A stretch of 5,052 nucleotides of DNA from Ga0077536 sp043744805 (GTDB taxonomy: Bacteria; Pseudomonadota; Gammaproteobacteria; Ga0077536), in assembly GCA_043744805.1 (NCBI GenBank), contig JAYTTZ010000241.1, positions 1-5,052 of the forward strand. The letters are read 5' to 3'. The notes beneath the pieces were generated by a model. That model was not told the origin of the DNA. It saw only the letters and a program-made list of their open reading frames with translations, and made no database searches. The translations under genes and the position numbers were made by a program. Below, in pieces: positions 1 through 5,052 of this stretch; the first letter of the stretch is position 1; every line of letters starts with the position of its first letter.

Positions 1-2017
1 GATGGACCCGCTCGTAGCTGCCGTCGCTCTTTAGCTGCCACGCCCGGCAGTTGTCCTGCAGGTAGTTCTCGAGGCCCTCCTTGATCACCCGGTCGCGCAG
101 GCGTTTGTCTTCCACCGGCAGGCAGGCCTCGATCCGGTTGAAGAAATTGCGGCCCATCCAGTCCGCGCTCGAGAGGTAGACCTCCGGGCTGTCGTCGTTC
201 TGGAAGTAGAAGACCCGCGAATGTTCCAGGAAGCGCCCAATGATCGAGCGGACCCGGATGTTCTCCGAGATTTCCGGCAGGCCCGGGCGGAGCGCGCAGA
301 CGCCGCGCACGATGAGTTCAATCTTCACCCCGGCGCGGGACGCTTCGTAGAGCGCGACGACGGTGTTCACCTCCACCAGCGAGTTCATTTTGGCGATGAT
401 GCGGGCGGGGCGGCCATTGGCGGCGTTTTCGGCCTCGCGTTTGATGAGCTCCAGGATCCGTGGGTGGAGGGTGAACGGGGATTGCAGGATTTTCTTCAGC
501 TTGCCGGCCCGGCCCGGCGCCGTCAGCTGGTGGAAGATGCGCTGGACGTCGGTGCCCAGCGCGTTGGCGCAGGTGAAGAGCCCAAAGTCCGTGTAACTGC
601 GCGAAGTGTGCAGGTGGTAGTTACCGGTGGACAGGTGCACGTATCGGCGCAGTTGCTTGCCCTCGCGCCGGACCACCAGCAGCATCTTGGCGTGGGTCTT
701 GTAGCCGACCACCCCGTAAACGACATGGGCGCCCGCTTCCTGCAGGCGCGTGGCAAGCTCGATGTTGGCCTCCTCGTCGAAGCGCGCTTTGAGTTCCACC
801 ACCACGGTCACTTCCTTGCCCGAGCGCGCCGCATCCACGAGGGTCTTCACGATGGGTGAGTCGGGGCCGGTGCGGTAGAGCGTCTGCTTGATCACCAGCA
901 CGTCCGGATCGAGTGCGGCCTGGCGGATGAAGTCGATCACTGGCGCGAAGGACTGGAAAGGGTGGTGGAGCAGCAGGTCGCCTCGACGGAGCACGTCGAA
1001 CATGTCGGCACCGGGCGGCAGCCGGCGCGGCCGGCTGGGGCTGAAGGTGGGGAATTTGAGGTCGGGCCGATCAATCATTTCCGGCACCGTCATCATCCGC
1101 TGCAGGTTCACGGGCCCTTTGCAGCGGTAGATGTCGTGCTCGCCCAGGTGGAACTCGTGCTGGAGCAGGCGCGTCATCTGCGCCGGGCATTCATCGGACA
1201 CCTCGAGGCGCACGGCGTCGCCAAAGCGGCGCTGGTGGAGTTCGCCTTCCAGTGCGCGCAGGAGATCTTCCACTTCCTCGTCTTCCACGAAGAGATCGCT
1301 GTTGCGCGTGACCCGGAACTGGTAGCAGCCGGTCACCCGCATGCCGGGGAAGAGGTCGTCCACGTGGGCGTGGATGATGGACGACAGGAACACGAACTCC
1401 AGCCGCTCGCCGGTCAGCTCAGGCGGGATCTGGATGATGCGCGGCAGCGAGCGGGGCGCCTGGACGATGGCGATGGCGCTGTCGCGGCCAAAGGCGTCGC
1501 GGCCTTCCAGCGACACCATGAAGTTGAGGCTCTTGTTGAGGATGCGCGGGAACGGGTGCGAGGGATCGAGCCCGATGGGCGAGAGCACCGGCATCAATTC
1601 ACGGTAGAAATGCCGTTTCACCCAGCGTGCCTGGCGTGTGTTCCAGTCGCTGCGCCGGGGAAATCCAATGCCCTCGGCGCTCAGGGAGGGCAGTAGCAGT
1701 TCGTTCAGCACCCGGTACTGGTCGGCCACCAGCAACTGGGCGGTTTCCCCGATGCGCCGGAGTTGCTCTGCGGCGCTCAGCTGATCGGGACCAAGCTGGG
1801 CCGCCCGGTAGGCCACCTGCTGTTTCAGGCCGGCGACCCGGATTTCAAAGAATTCGTCGAGGTTGCTGCTCGCGATGCACAGGAAGCGCAGGCGTTCCAG
1901 CAGGGGGTTGCTTACGTCCTTGGCCTGCTCGATGACCCGACGGTTGAACTCCAGCAAGGACAGCTCGCGATTGATGAACAGCCGCGGGTCGGAAAAATCG
2001 ATGGTCTTGGCATCCAT
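1..2017 (-). CDS. ppk1: Polyphosphate kinase 1 (PPK1), C-terminus cut by window edge
   Basis: PPK1 reversibly transfers the terminal phosphate of ATP to a growing polyphosphate chain. Reading the minus strand from the ATG at 2017 gives 672 uninterrupted codons to the left edge. E. coli PPK1 is about 688 residues, so roughly 20-30 residues are missing. The N-terminal domain has RELSLLEFNRRV and SSNLDEFFEIRVAGL; head and two catalytic C-terminal domains follow. Residues I recall as functional in E. coli PPK1 all appear at a constant +7 offset: N52 (N45), R382 (R375) in LYRTG, R412 (R405) in LKARFDEE, H442 (H435, the phosphorylated histidine) in GYKTHAKM, H461 (H454), Y475 (Y468), R571 (R564) and H599 (H592) in FLEHSR. 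The constant spacing argues against any frameshift, so the enzyme should be active. SADWMGRN, near the C-terminus, is also present. It is transcribed divergently from the methyltransferase and pst genes. Identification is very secure. Confidence 0.98.
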   Translation of the reverse strand, partial: MDAKTIDFSDPRLFINRELSLLEFNRRVIEQAKDVSNPLLERLRFLCIASSNLDEFFEIRVAGLKQQVAYRAAQLGPDQLSAAEQLRRIGETAQLLVADQYRVLNELLLPSLSAEGIGFPRRSDWNTRQARWVKRHFYRELMPVLSPIGLDPSHPFPRILNKSLNFMVSLEGRDAFGRDSAIAIVQAPRSLPRIIQIPPELTGERLEFVFLSSIIHAHVDDLFPGMRVTGCYQFRVTRNSDLFVEDEEVEDLLRALEGELHQRRFGDAVRLEVSDECPAQMTRLLQHEFHLGEHDIYRCKGPVNLQRMMTVPEMIDRPDLKFPTFSPSRPRRLPPGADMFDVLRRGDLLLHHPFQSFAPVIDFIRQAALDPDVLVIKQTLYRTGPDSPIVKTLVDAARSGKEVTVVVELKARFDEEANIELATRLQEAGAHVVYGVVGYKTHAKMLLVVRREGKQLRRYVHLSTGNYHLHTSRSYTDFGLFTCANALGTDVQRIFHQLTAPGRAGKLKKILQSPFTLHPRILELIKREAENAANGRPARIIAKMNSLVEVNTVVALYEASRAGVKIELIVRGVCALRPGLPEISENIRVRSIIGRFLEHSRVFYFQNDDSPEVYLSSADWMGRNFFNRIEACLPVEDKRLRDRVIKEGLENYLQDNCRAWQLKSDGSYERVH

Positions 2018-2121
2018 GGACGGACGAAACTCCTCTGGCGGGCACGGCGCGGGCAGACTAGGGTGCGCTGCTAAGATGCCGTGCGCCTAGATCGCAGTAA
2101 AGCAAACCCTTGCGGTAACCC
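2018..2121. other. Divergent intergenic region between ppk1 and the methyltransferase gene
   Basis: These 104 bases must contain the 5' signals of both divergent genes. On the plus strand TAAGAT (2072-2077) resembles a -10 hexamer at four of six positions, without a convincing -35. On the minus strand TTTACT with CATCTT 17 bases downstream is an equally weak candidate for ppk1. GTGCGC occurs twice, 18 bases apart (2063-2068 and 2081-2086), and CTAG flanks this segment at 2058-2061 and 2087-2090. No Pho-box heptamer was seen on either strand. None of these elements is strong enough to be called a promoter. Confidence 0.4.
2030..2036 (-). promoter_or_regulatory. Ribosome binding site of ppk1
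   Basis: On the minus strand AGAGGAG lies 12 bases upstream of the ATG at 2017. The spacing is slightly long, but no in-frame ATG, GTG or TTG lies closer, and the predicted protein begins just before the conserved RELSLLEFN segment, as expected for PPK1. A second CAT at 2011-2013 gives an ATG in another frame and is not the start. Confidence 0.6.
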
Positions 2122-2961
2122 ATGAGCAGACCTTCCCGAAAACCTTCCGTTCCCACCCGCCGCCGTCCCACGCTTGCCGAACGCGCCGACCGGCACGTGC
2201 TGTACGAGAAATCGGTGCAGGACGCCGAGGCGGAAGTCGACTTCGTCGAATCCACCTTCCGTAGCTTGCGAGGTCGCCGGCCGGAGAGCCTGCGCGAAGA
2301 CTTCTGCGGGACAGCCAATGTCTGCTGCGAATGGGTGTCCCGCCACCGGAACACCACCGCGGTCGGGGTGGATCTGGACCCGGAAGTACTGGGCTGGTCG
2401 CGGGAGCACCGGTTGCCCGCCCTGAAACCCGCCGCCGCCAGCCGGTTGCGGCTGGTCGAGGGCAATGTGCTCCACACCGGCGGCCGCGCGGTCGACGTGC
2501 TCCTGGCCATGAACTTCAGCTACTGGCTCTTCAAGTCCCGGGCGGAGCTCAGGGACTACTTCGAAGCGGTGCGCCGGAACCTCAAGCGTGACGGCGTCTT
2601 CATCCTCGACTGCTACGGCGGTTACGACGCTTTCCGGGTGCTCAAGGAGCGCCGCAGCTATCGCACCCACACTTACACCTGGGAGCAGGCCAGCTACAAC
2701 CCGGTGACCGGGGCGATGACCTGCCACATCCATTTCAAGTTCAAGGACGGCTCCAGCCTGCCGCGGGCCTTCAGCTATGACTGGCGGCTATGGACGTTGC
2801 CGGAACTCCGGGAGCTGCTGGAAGAGGCCGGCTTTGCCCGGTCGATCGTGTACTGGCAGGGCTGGGACGAAAAAACCGGGGAGGCCAACGGCCAGTTCGC
2901 CGCGACCGAGAGCGCCGACCCCGACGCCGGCTGGATTGCCTATATCGCCGCCCTGAAGTGA
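2122..2961 (+). CDS. Class I SAM-dependent methyltransferase, substrate unknown
   Basis: This 279-residue soluble protein has a Rossmann-type methyltransferase layout. Motif I is REDFCGTANVCCEW (residues 58-71), where the usual GxGxG glycine loop is replaced by FCGTAN. The acidic end of strand 2 is VGVDLDP with D84, probably the ribose-binding residue. VEGNVLH (112-118) sits at the motif II region, and DVLLAMNFSYWLF (125-137) at the motif IV strand. NLKRDGVFILDCYGG follows as the strand 5 region. The basic N-terminal 25 residues, rich in R, K and P, look disordered or nucleic-acid friendly, which is only inference. The start is fixed on the upstream side by an in-frame TAA (2116-2118) directly before the ATG; the Shine-Dalgarno is weak. 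No membrane segment or signal peptide is seen. The fold is clear, but I cannot name the substrate (small molecule, protein or RNA). It lies between ppk1 and pstS, with its stop 71 bases before the pstS start, and may read through into pst. Confidence 0.85.
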   Translation: MSRPSRKPSVPTRRRPTLAERADRHVLYEKSVQDAEAEVDFVESTFRSLRGRRPESLREDFCGTANVCCEWVSRHRNTTAVGVDLDPEVLGWSREHRLPALKPAAASRLRLVEGNVLHTGGRAVDVLLAMNFSYWLFKSRAELRDYFEAVRRNLKRDGVFILDCYGGYDAFRVLKERRSYRTHTYTWEQASYNPVTGAMTCHIHFKFKDGSSLPRAFSYDWRLWTLPELRELLEEAGFARSIVYWQGWDEKTGEANGQFAATESADPDAGWIAYIAALK

Positions 2962-2966
2962 GTGAA

Positions 2967-2984
2967 CTGTCATAAGCCGGTTAT
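2967..2984 (+). promoter_or_regulatory. Pho-box-like PhoB site upstream of pstS
   Basis: CTGTCATAAGCCGGTTAT begins five bases after the methyltransferase stop codon. The first heptamer, CTGTCAT, is a perfect match to the PhoB half-site, and 11 bases later CGGTTAT matches at five of seven positions, the expected repeat period. An alternative phase would use the degenerate AAGTGAG at 2956-2962 as the first half-site and CTGTCAT as the second, which places the box eight bases upstream of TATATT and closer to usual PhoB promoter geometry. The site lies just ahead of a phosphate-binding-protein gene, the classical PhoB target. Binding is inferred, not shown. Confidence 0.65.
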
Positions 2985-2987
2985 ATT
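2982..2987 (+). promoter_or_regulatory. Candidate -10 element of the pstS promoter
   Basis: TATATT matches TATAAT at five of six positions in otherwise GC-rich DNA. No TTGACA-like -35 is present at the right distance, which fits an activator-dependent promoter in which PhoB replaces -35 contacts. Transcription would start near 2994, giving a leader of about 39 bases to the TTG start. The element overlaps the second half-site in one reading of the Pho box, so either the box phase or this -10 assignment may need revision. Confidence 0.45.
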
Positions 2988-3019
2988 GTGCCGCCTTTGA
3001 ACGCTTCCAAGCCCACGCC

Positions 3020-3025
3020 AAGGAG
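3020..3025 (+). promoter_or_regulatory. Ribosome binding site that fixes the pstS start at TTG 3033
   Basis: AAGGAG is a near-perfect anti-16S sequence, seven bases upstream of the TTG at 3033. The alternative upstream GTG at 2988 has no Shine-Dalgarno and directly abuts the candidate -10, so it would probably not be in the transcript. Confidence 0.8.
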
Positions 3026-3032
3026 AGTCGCC

Positions 3033-4019
3033 TTGAACCCTGAACTCCGTATCTGTGCCCTGGTCCTCGGACTCGCCTTCGGCACCGCCGCCGGCGCCGA
3101 AGTCATTGCCGGCGAGCCGATCGACGACACCATTGCCGATTACACCAAGGCCAGCGGGGTGTCGGGCAGCCTGTCGAGCGTGGGTTCCGACACGCTCGCC
3201 AATCTCATGACCCTGTGGGGTGAGGACTTCAAGAAGCTCTATCCCAACGTCACCATCCAGATTCAGGCGGCCGGCTCGAGTACCGCGCCGCCAGCGCTGA
3301 CCGAAGGCACTGCCACCCTCGGCCCGATGAGCCGCCAGATGAAAAGCGAGGAAATCGAGGCGTTCGAAGCCAGGCATGGTTACAAGCCCACGGCCATCCC
3401 GGTCGCGGTCGACGCCCTGGCCGTCTACGTCCACAAGGACAACCCGATCACGGGCCTCACCCTGGCCCAGGTCGACGCCATCTACTCCGCCACCCGCAGC
3501 TGCGGTTATGCCAAGGACATCAAGACCTGGGGCGAACTTGGCGTGGCGGGCGAACTGGCGACCCAGGTCATCCAGTTGTTTGGCCGCAATTCGGTCTCGG
3601 GCACTTACGGCTACTTCAAGGAAACGGCGCTCTGCAAGGGCGATTTCAAGAACAGCGTCAACGAGCAGCCCGGTTCTGCGTCAGTGGTGCAGGGCGTGAC
3701 CAAGTCCATCAACGGCATTGGTTACTCGGGCGAAGGTTATCGAACGTCCGGCGTGCGCATGGTGCCCCTTGCCCGCAAGGAAGGCGCCGACTACGTCGAG
3801 GTCACCCGCCAAGCCGCCCTTTCCGGCAAGTACCCGCTGGCCCGCTTCCTCTATGTCTATGTCAACAAGCACCCCAACGAGCCCCTGCCCCCGCTGGAAG
3901 ACGAGTTCCTGCGCATGGTGTTGTCGCGGATCGGCCAGAACACCGTCGTCAAGGACGGCTATATCCCGCTGCCGGTGAAGATCGTTAACAAATCTCTGGG
4001 ACTATTGGGCAGCAAGTAA
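3033..4019 (+). CDS. pstS: Periplasmic phosphate-binding protein PstS
   Basis: PstS binds inorganic phosphate in the periplasm and delivers it to the PstCAB ABC transporter. From the TTG start it is 328 residues. A short n-region (MNPELR), a hydrophobic stretch (about 7-19) and AGA before E23 form a Sec signal peptide, leaving about 306 mature residues, normal for the family. Cysteine 8 has no lipobox context, so it is probably not a lipoprotein. Ligand-site segments are SSVGSDTL (48-55), AAGSSTAPPALTEG (79-92), PMSR (98-101), VAVDALAVYVHKDNP (124-138) and GRNSVSGTYGYFKE (184-197). Cysteines 157 and 201 could form a disulfide. The sequence closely resembles Pseudomonas PstS as I remember it, more than the E. 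coli protein. A longer in-frame reading from GTG 2988 adds 15 residues (including PTPRR) ahead of the signal peptide but lacks a ribosome site. It is likely PhoB-controlled through the box at 2967 and is followed by pstC in the same direction. Confidence 0.96.
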   Translation: MNPELRICALVLGLAFGTAAGAEVIAGEPIDDTIADYTKASGVSGSLSSVGSDTLANLMTLWGEDFKKLYPNVTIQIQAAGSSTAPPALTEGTATLGPMSRQMKSEEIEAFEARHGYKPTAIPVAVDALAVYVHKDNPITGLTLAQVDAIYSATRSCGYAKDIKTWGELGVAGELATQVIQLFGRNSVSGTYGYFKETALCKGDFKNSVNEQPGSASVVQGVTKSINGIGYSGEGYRTSGVRMVPLARKEGADYVEVTRQAALSGKYPLARFLYVYVNKHPNEPLPPLEDEFLRMVLSRIGQNTVVKDGYIPLPVKIVNKSLGLLGSK

Positions 4020-4047
4020 GCCAGTCGCCGCGCGACGGCCAGCGCCA

Positions 4048-4075
4048 GGGTCGCCGTCAGGCAAGGTGGCGACCC
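4048..4075 (+). other. Intercistronic hairpin between pstS and pstC
   Basis: GGGTCGCC (4048-4055) is perfectly complementary to GGCGACCC (4068-4075). Three more inner pairs, two G-U wobbles and one C-G, reduce the loop to AGGCAA. A smaller hairpin precedes it: GTCGC (4024-4028) with GCGAC (4032-4036). No T-run follows, so it is not a standard intrinsic terminator. Its place after a binding-protein gene and before the permease gene suggests an RNA 3'-end stabiliser or partial attenuator that keeps PstS more abundant than PstC, as known for other ABC transporter operons. That role is inference. Confidence 0.6.
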
Positions 4076-4100
4076 GCTCGATTCCACACAGGGCTCCACA

Positions 4101-5052
4101 GTGACCGATGACCGACTTTCCAACGTAGCCGCGGCAGGACTGGCTCGCCGACGAGGCCGTGTCATCAAGGATCGCCTTTTTGGCTGGACCATGGCGGTTG
4201 GCGGCATCTCCGTCATCGCCGCACTGCTCACCATTTTTTTGTACCTGGTGTGGGTGGTCCTGCCGCTGTTCCTGCCGGCGGGGCTCGACGCACTGCCAAC
4301 CCGGGCCAAGCTGGGCGGCGACGTGGTGCACCTTTCGCTCGAAGAAAACGGCGACTACGCCTTCGTTGTCCACGGTGACGGCAGCTATCAGTTCATCGAA
4401 TTGAAGAACGGCGCAGATCGCGGCCATGGCACCTTGCTGCCTGCAGGGAGCCACCTGGTGCCAGGGCTGTCGGGATATCGCAAGCACGGCGCCATTGCCC
4501 TCGTCCTGCCGGACGGCAGGGTGAAAGTGGTGAAGCCGGCCTACCAGTCGACGTTCGTCGATAACGTCCGGGGCGTGAAGGCAAGCGTCCAGTACCCTGC
4601 CGGCGAGGCGCCCATTACCTTGCTGGAAGACGGCGCCCTGCCGCAGGCCGTGACGAGTGCCAGCAATGGCACCACGACCACGATTGCCGCGGTGGCTGCG
4701 GGCGGACAACTGGTGCTGGCGCACGTCGCGCCGGGCGCAGGCCTCGCGCTCGACACCGACAGCGTAGCGCTGGAAACGACGCTCACCCCGATCAAGCGGA
4801 GCGGCTCGGGCGCCGTGGCGCACGTCCTGGTGGATGACGACCAGCAGGAGCTCTATACGATTTCCGCCGACGGCGAAGCGGAGTTCTTTGATATCCGGGA
4901 CCCGTCCACCCCCAAGCACGTCCAGACGCTCAAGCTGGTGCCGGCAGGCACCGCCGTGACCGACGCCCGCTTCCTCGCCGGTGGCACCTCGCTGCTCGTT
5001 GGCGACAGCACGGGCCGGGTCGCCCAGTGGTTTCCCGTGCGCGATGCCGAGG
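4101..5052 (+). CDS. pstC: Phosphate ABC transporter permease PstC, extended type, 3' end cut by window edge
   Basis: This open frame runs 317 codons to the right edge without a stop. The start is GTG at 4101, seven bases after an AGGG ribosome-site-like sequence; the ATG at 4109 is in another frame and soon meets TAG. The N-terminus is basic and cytoplasmic (ARRRGRVIKDRL, residues 15-26). One strong membrane helix follows (about 30-57). After it comes a soluble, extracytoplasmic region rich in short beta-strands (62 to the edge), with repeats such as FVVHGDGSYQFIEL, ALVLPDGRVKVV, YTISADGEAEFFDI and SLLVGDSTGRVAQWFPV, spaced like propeller blades. The permease core expected of PstC is not reached, so the assignment rests on position after pstS and on resemblance to the long PstC of Pseudomonas, which carries a similar N-terminal insert before the channel domain. 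With PstA it would form the phosphate channel. An alternative is a separate membrane-anchored propeller protein, which I consider unlikely. Confidence 0.85.
   Translation, partial: MTDDRLSNVAAAGLARRRGRVIKDRLFGWTMAVGGISVIAALLTIFLYLVWVVLPLFLPAGLDALPTRAKLGGDVVHLSLEENGDYAFVVHGDGSYQFIELKNGADRGHGTLLPAGSHLVPGLSGYRKHGAIALVLPDGRVKVVKPAYQSTFVDNVRGVKASVQYPAGEAPITLLEDGALPQAVTSASNGTTTTIAAVAAGGQLVLAHVAPGAGLALDTDSVALETTLTPIKRSGSGAVAHVLVDDDQQELYTISADGEAEFFDIRDPSTPKHVQTLKLVPAGTAVTDARFLAGGTSLLVGDSTGRVAQWFPVRDAE

Noticed and set aside
221..1696. Long plus-strand open frames of 212 and 244 codons (221-859 and 962-1696) opposite ppk1
   Set aside because: The minus strand here encodes an uninterrupted PPK1 with all catalytic residues at constant spacing from E. 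coli. The plus-strand frames have no recognisable motifs and are typical antisense shadows in GC-rich coding DNA.
2058..2733. Minus-strand open frames of 150 and 220 codons opposite the methyltransferase
   Set aside because: They lie antisense to a clear methyltransferase, show low-complexity composition and have no recognisable domain.
3033..3098. Lipoprotein signal in PstS because of cysteine 8
   Set aside because: The cysteine sits at the start of the hydrophobic stretch after R-I, without a lipobox. AGA before E23 is a normal signal peptidase I site.
4048..4075. Intrinsic terminator after pstS
   Set aside because: The stem is strong but is followed by GCTCGATTCC, with no T-run, and the next gene is the functional partner pstC in the same direction. 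An intercistronic RNA element is a better reading.
4109..4129. ATG at 4109 as the pstC start
   Set aside because: It is out of frame with the permease reading and reaches a TAG within seven codons; the GTG at 4101 opens the correct frame.
4002..4919. A 305-codon minus-strand open frame opposite pstC
   Set aside because: The plus strand gives a membrane helix and repeated beta-strand motifs in frame directly after pstS. The minus-strand frame overlaps the pstS stop, is rich in scattered H, R and Q, and has no recognisable domain.

Overview
This is a GC-rich proteobacterial chromosome segment built around phosphate acquisition and storage. PstS and the N-terminal part of PstC are of the type I know from Pseudomonas and related gammaproteobacteria (a PstS with an SSVGSDTL segment, and a PstC with a large soluble insert after the first membrane helix). 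I infer a gammaproteobacterium but cannot assign the order. Base composition and codon use look uniform, and I see no mobile element, CRISPR array, tRNA or rRNA.

Layout. Bases 1-2017 (minus strand) hold most of polyphosphate kinase 1; its C-terminus lies beyond the left edge. A 104-base divergent spacer follows. On the plus strand, 2122-2961 encodes a class I SAM-dependent methyltransferase of unknown substrate. Immediately after its stop codon is a Pho-box-like sequence overlapping or abutting a -10-like hexamer, then a short leader with a strong Shine-Dalgarno, and pstS (best start a TTG at 3033, stop at 4019). An 81-base intercistronic gap with a strong GC-rich hairpin leads to pstC (GTG at 4101), which runs off the right edge before its permease domain.

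How it fits together. PstS captures periplasmic phosphate and hands it to the membrane channel formed by PstC and its partner PstA (not in the window). PPK1 stores phosphate as polyphosphate. The Pho-box-like site suggests that PhoB induces the pst genes under phosphate starvation. The methyltransferase lies between the two modules; its link to phosphate metabolism is only positional.

This is mostly a recognisable phosphate regulon. The points that deserve a second look are the TTG start of pstS with its promoter, the pstS-pstC hairpin, the uncharacterised methyltransferase with a non-canonical motif I, and the large extracytoplasmic insert of PstC.
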